Positions 37,656 through 50,210 of a DNA stretch of 64,000 nucleotides are shown in pieces. The stretch is from assembly GCA_015680685.1 (NCBI GenBank), contig MNCI01030961.1, forward strand, positions 2,769 to 66,768, given 5' to 3'. How positions within the stretch are numbered: position 1 is the stretch's first letter; every line of letters begins with the position of its first letter. This DNA is from Gnetum montanum (lineage: Eukaryota; Streptophyta; Gnetopsida; Gnetales; Gnetaceae). Under the pieces are notes generated by a model. The model searched no databases, was not told the DNA's origin, and worked only from the letters and a program-made list of their open reading frames with translations. The translations under genes were made by a program, and so were the position numbers.

Positions 37656-40600
37656 TTTTTAGGCTTCAAATTTTTGATATGATGTTGTGCATCAAGGAAA
37701 AGAATGGGAAAGCTGAGAGAAATACTATAGAAATTATAAAATAGAAAAAACTATTAAATAGAAAGTAATAGAAAGCTCAAAGTATTGCACAACATATGTT
37801 GTTACACAAAATGTTTTCGGGGACTTGCACCCCTCATAAATGTGTTTGTGCAATGCGGCCATGCAGTTACAGCTACAAAGGCAAGGGAATGAGCATGACA
37901 GTACATGTATAAATAAGGTCCCAACATCTAAAATTAGAAAGCCTACTCTAAAATTAAAGCGGGCCCCACTTGTCATAGGCAAGATGGGAATGGGACGTTG
38001 TATTGACAAAACTATTACAGAACAATATTTCAAGAGCAAACATGAAACANAAAAACTATTACAGAACAATATTTCAAGAGCAAACATGAAACATTCAACA
38101 AATCAAATCTTTTGGTAGAGCTGAAGGGTGTATAGGGATTAGGAGAACCCTCATGTTTTCATGGTGGACATGAGAGGCCCAACACCAAAGAATGTCATGC
38201 ACGCGAGAGTCCAGCTTAAAATAGCAACAAACAAAAATATTTAATAGCAATGAAGAGATGAGCTGCAATGACGCTGAAGAAGGAATAATCAGAGGTTATG
38301 ATGAAACTGAAGAAAGCACCTTTAGAAGAAACCACAACCAAGAATACCAATGTAAGAAAAGCAATGGTCAAGACATTGGTTCACAAAAACCTTCAACATG
38401 ATCAAAAACCATGGAGAACCTACAAAAGGATTAATACTTAACCAAAATAAAGAAAATATTTGAAAATGATTAGAATCCAGAGAACAACAAAAGATGTTGT
38501 CAAGCAAGGCTCAACAATTCCAAGGCAATGAGATAGAGAGAAACTTTTAGGCTTAAAATTTTTGATGTGATCTCATGTGTCAAGGAAAAGAATAGGAAGG
38601 CTGACAGAAATACTGCAAAAACTATAAAATAGAAAAAACTGTTAAATAGAAAGTAATAGAAAGGTTAAAGCATTGCACAATGTATGTTGTTACACAAAAT
38701 TTTTTTGGGGACCTGCACCCCTCATCAATGTGTTTAGGCAATGCAATCAGGTAGTTGAAGCTACAAAGGCAAGGGAATGAGCATGCCAGTACATGTATAA
38801 ATAGGGTNGTAAAATAGAAAAAACTTTTAAATAGAAAGTAATAGAAAGGTTAAAGCATTGCACAATGTATGTTGTTACACAAAATGTTTTTGGGGACCTG
38901 CACCCCTCATCAATGTGTTTAGGCAATGCAATCAGGTAGTTGAATCTACAAAGGCAAGGGAATGAGCATGCCAGTACATGTATAAATAGGGTCCCAACTT
39001 CTAAAATTAGAAAGCCCACTTTAAAATTAAAAATCCCACTCTAAAATTAAAGAGCCTACTCTAAAATTAAAAAGTCTACTCTAAAATTATAGAAAATTTT
39101 AGAATAGATCTCGTGCATCAAGGAAAAGAACAGGAAGGCTGAGAGAAATACTGTAAAAACTATAAAATAGAAAAATTGTTAAATAGAAAGTAATATAAAG
39201 CTCATAGCATTGCAAAATGTATGTTGTTACACAAAACATTTTTGGGGACTTGCACCCCTCATCAGTGTGTTTAGGCAATGCAACCAGGCAGCCGAAACTG
39301 CAATGACAAGGAAATCAACATGTTAGTACATGTATAAATAGGGTCCCAACTTCTAAAATTAGAAAAAATCCTACTTTAAAATTAGAGTGGGCCCCACTTG
39401 GTATAGGCATGATGGGGGTGGGACGTGGTACTAAGAAAACTATTACAAAATAGTATTTCAAAAGTGAACATGAAGCATTCAACAAATTGGACCTTTTGGT
39501 AGAGCCGAAGGGTGTATAGTGTTTAGGGGAATCCTCATGTTTAGATAGCGGACATGAGGGGTCTAACACCAAAGAATGTCGTGTACATAAGCATTTAGCT
39601 GGAAACAGCAATGAACAAAAGTCTTTGATAGCAATGAAGAGATGATTTGCAACGATGCTCCAGAAGAAACAACTAGAGGTTGTGATGAAACTGAAAAAGC
39701 ACCTTCAGAAGAAACCACAACTAAGAAGACCAACGTAAGTAGAGCAAGAAACCTGTCATTGTCCACAAAAACCTGCAATGTGGTCAAAACTCATGGAGAA
39801 CCTGTAAAAGGATTAATACCTAACCAAAAATAGAAAAGAATCTGAAAATGGTTAGAATCTAAAGAATAGCGAAAGATGCTATCAAGCAAGACTCAACAAT
39901 TTCAAGGTAGTGAGATAGAGAGAAATTTTTATAAAATTTTAAAATAAATCTCATGCATCAAGGAAAAGAATGGAAAGGGTGAGGGAAAAGCTCAAAGCAT
40001 TGCACAACGTATGTTGTTACACAAAACGTTTTTGGGAACTTGCATCCCTCATCAGTGTGTTTAGGCAATGCGGCAAAGCAGTCAAAGCTGCAAAGGTAAG
40101 GGAATGAGCATGTCACTACATGTATAAATAGGATCCTAACTTCTCAAATTAGAAAAAATCTCACTTTAAAATTAGATAAACTTCTGCTTTAAAATTAGAA
40201 AAACTCCCACTTTAAAATTAGAGAAACTCCCGTTTTAAAATTAGAAAAAGTCCTGCTTTAAAATTAGAAAAAACACCACTTTAAAATTAAAAAAACTCCA
40301 ACTTTAAAATTAGAAAAACTCCCACTTTAAAATTAGAGCAACTCCCACTTTAAAATTAGAAAAACTCCCACTTTAAAATTATAAAAACTCTTGCTTTAAA
40401 ATTAGAGAAACTCCCACTTTAAAATTAGAGAAAATTATACTCTAATTTTAAAGTGAGAGTTTTCTCTAATTTTAAATTGGGAGTTTCTCTAATTTTAGAG
40501 TGCGAGTTTTCTCTAATTTTAAAGTAGGAGTTTTTTCTAATTTTAAAGTAGGAGTTTAATCTAATTTTAAAGCAGGAGTTTTTTTTTTTAATTTGAAAGC

Positions 40601-41885
40601 GGGAATTTTCTCTGATTTTAAAGTGGGAGTTTTCTCTAATTTTAAAGTAGGAGTTTCTTCTAATTTTAAAGTGAGAGTTTTCTCTAATTTTAATGTGTGA
40701 GTTTTTTCTAATTTTAAAGCTGGAGTTTGCTCTAATTTTAGAGCATGCTTTCTACTTTTAGAAGTTGGGATCCTATTTATACATGTACTGGCATGCTCAT
40801 TCCCTTGCCTTTGCAGCTTCAGCTACTTGGCCACATTGCCTAAACACACTGATGAGGGGTGCAAGTCCTTGAAAATATTTTGTGTAACAACATATGTTGT
40901 GCAATGTTATGAGCTTTCTATTACTTTCTATTTAACAATTTTTCTATTTTATAATTTCTATAGTATTTCTCTCAGCCTTCTTATTCTTTTCTTTGATGCA
41001 CGAGATCTCATAAAACATTTTAAGCTCCAAAAAAATTCTCTCTATCTCATTGCCTTGGAATTGCTGAGCCTTTCCTTACAGCGTCTTTTTCTGATTTTTA
41101 TATTCTAACCATTTTCAGATATTTTTTCTATTTTTGTTATGTATTAATCCTTTTTCAAGTTCTCCACAGGTTTTGATCATGTTGCAGGTTTATGCGAACC
41201 ACAATATGTTTCTACTCTTTGATCTATGTCTTGACCACCACTATGCTTACATTGGTCTTCTTGGTTGTGGTTTCTTCTGAAGGTGCTTTTTTTAGTTTCA
41301 TCACAATCTCTAGTTGTTTCTTCTCTAGTGTCATTACAGCTCATCTCTTCATTGTTGTTGAAGATTTCTATTCATTGCTGTTTTCAGCTGGACACTTGTG
41401 TGCATGACACTTGTGCACCATTTAAACATGAGGGTTCCCCTAAACCATATAAATCCTTCGACTTTGCCAAAAGATCCGATTTTGTGAATGTTTCATGTTC
41501 ACTCTTGAAATACTATTCTATAATAGTTTTGTTAGTACAACATCCCACCCCCATCTTGCCTATGAAAAGTGGGGCTTGCTTTAATTTTCGAGTGGGATTT
41601 CTAATTATAGAAGTTGGGACCCTATTTATACATGTACTGACATGCTCATTCCCTTGCCTTTGTAGCTTTGGTTGCCTAGCCACATTGCCTAAACACACTG
41701 ATGAAGGATGCAAGTCTTTGAAAATGTTTTGTGTAACAACATACATTGTGCAATGCTATGAGTTTTCTATTACTTTTTGTCTAATAGTTTTTCTATTCTA
41801 CAATTTCTACAGTATTTCTCTAAGCTTTCCCATTCTTTTCCTTGATGCATGAAATCTCATCAAAAATTTTAAGCTCCAAAAAATT
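37656..41885. mobile_element. Foldback-type element with long inverted arms
   Basis: The two ends are inverted copies: left TTTTTAGGCTTCAAATTTTT, right (complement) TTTTTTGGAGCTTAAAATTT, and the similarity continues inward for more than a kilobase. Removing 37656-41885 restores alignment of C's 3' UTR with B (CTGAAGGATTGGCCTAAGAGG in B), so this is an insertion. The left arm has a unit of about 890 bases (37656-38546) followed by shorter, partly repeated units (from 38546, 39095 and 39930). The right arm has one full and one partial unit. Each unit has CATGTATAAATAGGGTCC, a TATA-like site. No transposase is visible, so it is non-autonomous. No clean target duplication is seen. Two Ns (38050, 38808) lie in the left arm. 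Confidence 0.7.
40140..40745. repeat. Palindromic 22-23-bp minisatellite at the centre of the foldback element
   Basis: About a dozen units of AAACTCCCACTTTAAAATTAG run head to tail from 40145 to about 40436; a similar number of the same units in reverse complement (CTAATTTTAAAGTGGGAGTT) run from about 40440 to 40745. The switch is near 40437 with almost no spacer, so a single strand could fold into a hairpin of about 300 bases per arm. Smaller runs of the same unit occur at 37930-37960, 39000-39090 and 39350-39385. Confidence 0.9.
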
Positions 41886-42990
41886 GACTTGAGAGGCACC
41901 GCAAAGAATACAAAACACCACTACATGTCCACCACTGATGTTCCCTCTCCACACTTAATTAAGTTACATCAAATCATGTTGAAGAGTGCTTATGATGATG
42001 GGAGAATGCTATAATAAGACAATGGTAATGTGGTTATAGGGAAATGATCATAAGGGCTAATAGTGCATTTCATAGTTGATATCATGGCTATGATATTGAC
42101 ATGTTGGTTAATTAGTAATTTTGGCACTTCATGTTTTTATGTGTGGTTTACTTAGTAGATGTGTTTGAGGAACCATCATCTCACTCCAAATTTTCTTCAA
42201 CTACTAGGCTCTCTCCTTTGCATGGTTGGAGTCATAGGTTCATTCTTTGATTTTCTTTAATCATCCAACTTCTTTAAAGTTTTCTCCCCATCCTTTTGGG
42301 GTGAAATCTTCATCAGATTTTTTTGCCAAGGTTGATTCTAACATGGGTTTCTTGCAGAATGAGGTGTGTTACTTCCAGTAGACTTAATGGATTTTTCCAT
42401 CAAATAATATGTGTTACACTTGATGGACTTAATGGTTTTCCCATTGAACGAGATGTTTTACACTCAATGGACTTGATGACAAAGCATGATGAAGAGATGT
42501 TATAAGGCTGTAGTGCATGAATGCCAAAGATAGGTCAACATTACCATTTAGGGTAAGGAAGATGATAATAAGGTTATGAGGTTGGTTTCAAGGAGATGAT
42601 AGTAGAAATTGGAATAAGATAATAACTCTTGGTACAATAAGACAAACTTACTATATCTTGTGCTTTGAGGTTATGTGACAACTTGTTTCCATGATGAGTT
42701 GCACCTTCATGATGACTTCTAGCTTCATCTTGCAAGCAAAACTCTAGGAAGATAAGAAAACTAGAAAAAAAAAACATGTTTTCATGTTACAATGCATAAG
42801 ATCACATAGAATGATGAATAAAAATAGAATACCAAGGTCATCAAGGTTTCCAATTTAAGGCCATGGCAGGCCATGTTACTATTTTAAGGTCTCAGTGGGT
42901 CATGGTTTTACTAGTTTTAGGCCTTGGTAGGCTATCTTATTTGTTTAAAGCCTTAGTAGATCATGGCTTTTGGCTATTGGCTATTGTTTT
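41886..42990 (-). repeat. Element C 3' untranslated region
   Basis: No gene. The first part matches B's 3' UTR (GCAAAGAATACAAAACACC). At 42363-42480 are two and a half units of about 46 bases around GTGTTACACTTGATGGACTT. At 42845-42990 are four GGCC-type units, including CTAGTTTTAGGCCTTGGTAG, in the same position relative to integrase as in B. The frame at 42574-42777 is not supported. Confidence 0.6.
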
Positions 42991-44150
42991 TGGTAGCCTA
43001 AATGTACTAAATCTTTACATGGGAATGATTGACTAGGTTGGCCAACTCATTCCCATCCATGTCTATGATTCTAAATGCTCTATTGTCATAGGCTTTGGTG
43101 ACTAGGAATAGACCTTTCAAATTGGTTGAGAATTTATTTACATATTTGTAGATGGCTTTAAGGACCAACTCACCTTCCTTGATCTAATTATTGGTCAAAT
43201 TATTATGGTGTTTCCACTTCTTCCTCTCTCAATGCCACTCAATCTGAGTAAGCATTCATTCTCACTACTTCTCACCTGAGTCTAGGTCGATGGTCTAAAA
43301 CTGCTTGCATTTTTCATCATTGATGAAGTTAGATAAGGCTACTTGGAGTGACATTACCTAAAATTCAAGAGGTAAAACAACTTTAGAATCATAAACCAGA
43401 TTATAATGGGTTACACTAATTACAATACAATAGGTTTTTCTATACACCAAAAATGCATGGACAAGTCACTAATGCCACTTTTGCTTACTATTATTCAAAA
43501 TCTTTTTAAGCAAGTTGATAATGGCTTTATTACTTACCTTTGCTTGTTCATTGGCTTGAAGCTAATATGACAATGGGAAAGAATGCCTAATATCTAAGTT
43601 GTGATAAAATTTCTTCATTTCTTGGCTACTAAACTATGGTCCATTATCTATGAATATGGTCATGGGTATGTCAAAATGGGCTATAATGTTATCAAGTATG
43701 AATTTACAGACTTGTTTAGATGTTGTTCTTCTTAGGGAAATAACTACAAACCGCATTGTAAAGTATTTAGTTGCAATGATGATGAAGCTATATCTTGAAG
43801 AAGGATTAGGCATTATAGGTCCAATTATACCTAGTCCCCATCATCCAAACAACCAAGTTATCTAAGTAGTATGCAAGTCATTTGGTAGTAAATGTATAAG
43901 GTAACTATGCCATTGGCATGTGTTATAAATTTTAACCTTTTGCAAGTGATCACTTTACATCTAGAAATAGTAATAGCCTAATCATCTAATCTTAGTGCCC
44001 ATAGCTTTAGGTCCTATATGTCCCTCAAAAATACCTTTGTGAAGCTACTCAAGAACTATTTGAGCTTCAGTTTTACCTTAGAATACTAATAATATGTCAT
44101 CATAGGACCATCAACATAATGTGTTATCACCTACTATGACATATTATTTT
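42990..44150 (-). pseudogene. Element C integrase remnant
   Basis: Minus strand core at about 43450-43850: GIIGPI (first catalytic Asp now Gly), YFTMRFVVISLRRTTSKQVC, FIDNGP (second Asp kept), and ANEQAKVSNKA where the third catalytic residue, Glu in the B copy, is now Lys. The C-terminal module lies toward 43000 and the zinc-finger region toward 43900-44100. Stops are common. Same arrangement as in B, but the damaged residues differ, so the two copies decayed independently. Confidence 0.8.
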
Positions 44151-44900
44151 GATCATTTACATACAATGTCCTTTTTGAGTAGTAGTTAATTATTGTGAAG
44201 GTTCACCATGTAGAAGGTAAAACTTTATATTTTCATACCACTCCCTTGCAGGAGCAGTATGAACTACAACCACAAAGATATCCTCAGTGCTCTACATTAT
44301 GAGAATATAATAGTTCATGATCAAGGTGGGTAACTTACTAAACATGTCTGGCATTACATTAAGGGCTAGTGTTGCAATTGCATCAACTATAGCATTTTCA
44401 TTTTGGGGTATATGTTGGTTTTCAACTTATATAAATTGTTGTAACAAATGCTTTCCTGGGTCATAATAAGGTTGTAATTTTTTGTCCTTGCATGCATAAA
44501 CCTTGGTTACTTGGTTGACCATAAGTTGTAAATTTCCCTTCATTGATAAATTCTTGATTCCTAGATCATGAGCTACCATCATTCCTCTAATAAATCCCTC
44601 ATACTCCACTATATTGTTAGTACATGAAAATTCAAAACAATAGGTGAAAGTTCAAATTTCACTAGATGGAAATGTTACGATGGTAGTGGCACCAACCCCA
44701 TGGGTAGTTGAAGCTCCATCAAAGTGCATGACCACCTCATGATCCTTAGGTACTTGGCTAATGGTGTTGACATGTTCATCAAGGAACTTAGGATTTATGG
44801 TTACTTGATCATCAATAAGTGAAATAGTGAGTTGTACAATTATGGCTTGAGCTTTCATTGAGGATTGAAAGATGTAATGAAGGTCAAACTCCACTGTTGT
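44150..44900 (-). pseudogene. Element C second RNase H domain
   Basis: Two open pieces on the minus strand: 44652-44894 with VVMHFDGASTTHGVGATT (the DG position) and 44427-44609 with MEYEGFIRGMMVAHDLGIKN and QPYYDPGKHLLQQF. In the second, the residue after KG is Asn (MKGNLQLMVNQ) where B has Asp (IKGDSQLV), so the third acidic residue is lost. NAIVDAIATLA-like sequence follows at about 44360-44390. Confidence 0.8.
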
Positions 44901-46500
44901 TACTTTTCATTAGGCTATATACCTACTCTCATAGATTTTTGTCATTATGGATTTAAGTACATTAACTTTTCAAATCATTTTAACTTGGCTTATAAGAGGT
45001 AGTGTGTCTACTTCTTCTTCAATGAGAAGACTAGTGGTAGACAATACTTCTCCAACATAGTGTATCATGTCTCGTGGGCAACTAATGCATGACTAAGGTA
45101 GTATACTAGCATTTATACTTCATCATCTCATTTTTGACAAAGTAGAGAGGCAATAGATGTTTCATAGATAGCAAGGTAGATGTAAAATGGTTTACCCTCT
45201 TATGGAGAATAGATTTTTGTTAGTTGTGCAAACTCTTGTTTAATTTTTTCAAAGGCCTCTTAGAATTGAGTCATCCACTCATAGTGAATCGCTTTCTTAA
45301 GAAAGTGTTGCATAGGTTATAACCTATCCATAAGCCTAGTGATGAACCTACAAATAAATTGTAATATACTTTGCAATCCCTGAAGCTCCTATCGGTTAGT
45401 AGCTGTTGCTAGGTTAAATATGACCATAACCTTATCAGGATCAACACATATTCTTTCTTAAGACACTATAAAGCCAAGCATCTTACTAGTATTGACCCCA
45501 AATACATATATCTTGGGATCAAGCCTAAGCTCATATTTGAGACATTGTTTAAGCAAAAGATCTAGATCATTAGCATATTTTTTGGCCACTTTAGACTTAA
45601 TGGCTATATCTTCTATGTAATTGTTGAGCAAACCTAGTATGCAATCACTAAAGATATATGTCATGGCTCATTGGTAGGTTGCTCCTACATTCTTTAGGCT
45701 AAAAGGCATCATGATATAGGAAAAGGTACCCTAATGGGTCATGAATGTCATGCTAGGTTGATGTTTTAAGTTGATCCTAATCTAATTATATCATGAGAAC
45801 CCATCCATGAAGGATAATAAGGCATGCATGACCATAGCATCAAGAAGTTGATCAATATTAGGAAAAGGAAAGTAATCCTTGATGGTTTTCTTATTTAGGT
45901 CTTGGAAATTGATGTAAATATAGATAATCCCATTTTCATAGGAACTACCACTATGTTGGATACCGAATCCATTTAATCAACAGTTGTAATGAAACTAGCT
46001 TGGTATAGCTTTCTGATTTCATCACAAAATACTAGAGACAAATCAAGTTTAATCTTGCAAACCTTTTTCTTAATTGGTGTAATGCTAGGGTTGTGTATGC
46101 TGTTATGTTTTACTAAGCATGGGTCAAGACTTGACATCTCTTCATATGACTAGGAAAATGTCTTAATGTTGTCTTTTAGAACCTTGGTGATGTTTGTAGC
46201 TTGTTGAGGTTTTAATGAGAAACTTAGTTTTAGGGTTTTCTCCTCACCACTATGTGTAATGTTAGGAACCTCAAATAGAGAGCTTTCAGTGATGTTGTCA
46301 ACCTCTAGGTTAAGGATCTTAACTAGGTTTTTTGGACTTTCTAGAGGTTTCTCTATTGAGGCTATCTAATCAATAAGACTCTTAGTCTCAACATTTAGGC
46401 AATTAGGATCAATAAACCATTCAACATAATTGTGTGGCTTACTTAGGTGCAATGGAAAACTGATCTACTTCAAGCTACTCATACATTAATCTTGCATGTT
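44900..46500 (-). pseudogene. Element C reverse transcriptase and first RNase H
   Basis: RT occupies about 45300-46250 and RNase H 44900-45300 on the minus strand. The best block is 45458-45664: MTYIFSDCILGLLNNYIEDI, then LKYELRLDPKIYVFGV and KMLGFIVS. The YVDD box reads YIED, a single conservative change from YVDD plus one from D to E, closest to intact of the three copies. Sequence from 46080 to 46500 is the linker before RT. Stops and frame shifts are frequent. Confidence 0.8.
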
Positions 46501-47136
46501 AACCATAAGCACATTAAGTGAAACCTAGGTAAATATGAGTAAGTAATATCAAAATGCTATGAAATAATGCAAAACATGTGCTATTCTAATGTTGAATACA
46601 ATGCGAACAAGATCATCCAAGATTATAAGGAGATAGAAATAAACAAACACAATGGAACAAAGGCTAAACAAAGGCCAAATAAAGATATAATAGGGTGTAA
46701 CAATTTGAAGAATGATCTTTCTAGTTTTAGGCCTTCGTGGGCCATGGCTATATGGTGTTACATGGTGATCAAAGAAGGTCAAACCTCACCATCTAACACT
46801 AATCCAAGGCTAAAAAAAGGTTAACAAGGCTATAATAAAGAGAATAAATTAAAAAAATTGGAATCATAAGGTTATTTAGTGGCCATATGATGGCCAATAA
46901 GGTCACTAGTGTAAAATATGGCCAAAACAAATTGAAACATTATGAAATAAAGTAAAATCAATGAAAATGGGATGCATGGGATAAAAATTAGCTAATATTG
47001 GTCAAATAGGATTGGATTTTTCTAGTTTTATGTCTTGGTGAGCCATGGTTTAAGGCTAATATGGTGTTATAGGAGTTTAAGCACCAATAAGGGCTATTTT
47101 GAGAATGTTTGAGCTGAAAAAGAAAGTTTTTTAGGG
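46501..47136. repeat. Simple and GGCC-type repeats between RT and the tandem array of C
   Basis: No gene. AAGGCCAAATAAAG-type words at 46650-46690, GGCC-type units at 46718-46750 (CTAGTTTTAGGCCTTCGTGG) and 47020-47050 (CTAGTTTTATGTCTTGGTGAG). Same order as in B and X. Confidence 0.5.
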
Positions 47137-49740
47137 TATCCATGCTAGATCAACACTGGACAACATGGATCAGGTAACCCCTAGCATGGATGGGACATCT
47201 AGATGGTTTCCTAAGCTCTTTTCAAATAGTTTTTAACACTAGTAACTAACATGTCAGTGAAATGGATTGGGAAAAGGAATATGCTAGTTTTGGCATTAGT
47301 TTCAATCCTTGTCACTCCTTTTAAAACCTAAGAGTATCATCCACACTAGATTGGCCCTAGTGTGGATACTAATAAATATGTGTTACTTGACATCCAAAAG
47401 ATTAAAATTGGGCTTCCAAGGCCTTCCCAAGGTAGTGCAAGGCTAAATCTATTACGATTGGTCATTTTAGAGGTCAAAAATGATAAAAAGTAGGTTTTAA
47501 AGTTACAAAATCCTATATCCACATTGGTTAGTGTAGATGGAAGGGGAATCAACATGGATGATCCAAATCTAGGCTATAATAGGGTTAAAAAAGGTTGTAT
47601 TTGTAGCTAGAACCAAGTTTCTATAGTTATGCACTTCCAAACTAAGTTTTGAGGCCATCTTAGAAGGGTTTTAAGCATTAACCTAAGTTTGAGGAAGTAT
47701 CCATGGTAGGTCCACACTGGCTAACATGGATCCCATGTGGATGATTAGGGTTGCTCTTCCCTTTTGATCATTGGATGATTTCAAGAGAAAATCGACCAAA
47801 TTTTTAGGTTTCTAGGCCTAGAAACAATCATTTCTATAGTTTTTAGTAAAAATTGGTTAGGTTTTAACGTTGCTAAGGGTCATGCATGATCATCCCCCAC
47901 TTATCCATGTTGGGAAGCATTGATATTATGTGGATGAGAGGGCCTAGTATGTGTCAAGGCCAAAATGAGGTCAAACTAGTGCACACTCAAGGTTGTGAGG
48001 TTATAGGCTTTATTAGTGTAAGTTATTCATCTTTCGGATGTCAATTTACAACAAAAATTTGAAAGGCAGCTCATCAAAAGTAGATCCACATTGCTCAGCA
48101 TGGATCAAGCCTCCCCTAACATGAATAGATCAAAAGCGTTAGTTCTAGGCTAGTTCGATAGCAAATTGACCATGCATGTTAGCTCCTAGGGTTGCCAATG
48201 CTAAGGGTTATGGTTTGAGGTCAAATTTTAGCATATTTGAGGGCTTCTAAGTAGTTTTTGAGGTTACCATTTTGGATCCACATTCATTTCATGCTACCTA
48301 GCATGGATCTAGTGTGGAGGATATAAGGGAGTCAACTTTTTATAGTTTTTAGTGAATTTTGTAAACTCTAAGGGCTTTGGGACATGCTAATAAGGTTGAA
48401 AGGTGCATGCAAGGTAATTTTGATGTTATTTTAGGTGTTTATGAGTCTTCCATGGGTCACCCATTAGTATCCACTAGTGTGGAAGCAAGAGTGATAATGA
48501 AATAGAATGGGTTTTCATCAAGTTTTAGCTACTGGAGTATCCGATAGGATAGGGAAGTCAACATATGTTAATTTCCATGTAAATTTTTTGAGTTTTTGGA
48601 TACACCCCTCTCATCCATGTTGGGTATTATGGATGAGATCCCTCAGTGTGGCTTGACCTTGATTCAAGTTTTTGTATACCTTTGACAAGATTCAATAGGG
48701 TTTCAAAGTTTCTAGGGTTTTAGGGATCGAGGGTCAAGATTTGGTGTCATAATCCATCAATTTAAATCCTTCTTACCACCTTACACAATCATCCTTGATT
48801 TATATAGAGTAGGTAGTATGACTATAGTGTAAATTAGAAGGGGTGATAGCTTTTTGCTATTTCTAATCAATTTTGTGATATCTAAAGGCTTTGGAAGGGT
48901 GAGGAAGGGTTGTAAGGTCATTAGGGTAGGTTTTAAGGTTATTTTTTACTACAAAATATAATTTTTGACATATCCCTAGGGCTTCCACACTATATACATG
49001 ATGGGTAGCATGGATGAGATGTTTACCAATGTGGACAAGATTTTATATGTAAAAATTAACTTAAATCTTGGAAATTGTCAACTAATAGAGACCATGGAAG
49101 GGTATCTAGGCTATCAAAGTGCATTTTATGACTGTTTAATGCTATGTAAAGTGATTTATGACATATCCCTAGGGCATCCATGCTAGATCCATGTTGGGAA
49201 AAATGGATAGGAATTCACTAGTGTGGGAAAGTATTTAGATGCAAGGCCTAAGTTATATTTTGTTAATCTATGTTACCAGAAGCTAACAAGGGGTGTTAGA
49301 GTTAATATATGGTAATTGGATGGTCAATTTTAGCAATTTAAGGTCTTTCCTACCCCTCCATGCTTGACAATGTGGAAGAAGCCCACCTTAGTATAGATCA
49401 ACTAGATTTGAAAATTTTGATCATTTTCAATGGGTGTTACGAGGGTTCTAAAGCTTTCAAAGGTAACTAGAGGGATTTAAGGTTCTATGAGGCCAACCTT
49501 GGGATAAAATTAGGGTTTGGTGAGCACTAGAGGATGAGTATGGATGTTATACCCCTTAGGTATTACTAAATCCATGTTGGGTAGTGTTTCCCCAATGTGA
49601 ATGCCCAAAGTAAAAAGGTTTGCCAAGATCTTACTTCTTGTTGAGGTTGAGGATTCATGTATGTTGATGGAAACTATGAAAAATGGAAATAGGCAAGGTT
49701 AGGTAGTAAACAGGATGGAATCCACACTACCTAGCATGAA
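47137..49740. repeat. ~190-bp tandem array of element C
   Basis: An anchor of the form ATCCACACTGGGTAGCATGGAT recurs near 47137, 47335, 47513, 47698, 47890, 48080, 48272, 48458, 48598, 48770, 48969, 49151, 49347, 49541 and 49718, mostly 172-199 bases apart, with one short step of about 140. Between anchors, pieces such as GGTTGCCAATGCTA and GAGGTCAAATTTTAG match GGTTGCCAGTGCTA and AAGGTCAAAATT in the B unit, so the arrays are homologous. Units are more diverged than in B and about twice as many. Confidence 0.7.
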
Positions 49741-50210
49741 TAAATGGTGAGATAAGGGTAAAACATGTTATTGGTATTCCAAGGTGTCAGAACCCCAATG
49801 TTGGTGGAGTTTCCAAGCTTGGAACACCATGCATGGGAGGCATATAATGGGGCCCATCATAATAAATTCAAAAATTTAAACTTGGTGCTATCTCCCATCA
49901 CTCGCTACATTGACAAGACTGTGCCCCCTTCACACTTTAATTCACCATGAGTTTTAATACACAAAATTGGTAACAGGGGTATGGAAGAAGGTGTTCAAGT
50001 TTTGGATCTAGGTTTTAATTTAAATCTTGCAAAAACAATACATAAAACTTTCATTCTATCCCAAAGTACCTTGGATCATAGCACTAGTACAATTTTTTCT
50101 CTAATAATCAACAAGCTTTAGTGTGGTTAGCTCAGATTTACCCCCTAGGTAGCATTGCTACTCCAAATCCTTTAGATTTTTAAGTTTGTTTAACATTGGT
50201 GGCTAGAACC
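49741..50210. other. Upstream region of the C plus-strand gene
   Basis: Corresponds to 16241-17487 in B but is shorter. No promoter motif is convincing. The 61-codon frame at 49765-49950 has no partner in the other copies and is not called. Confidence 0.4.
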
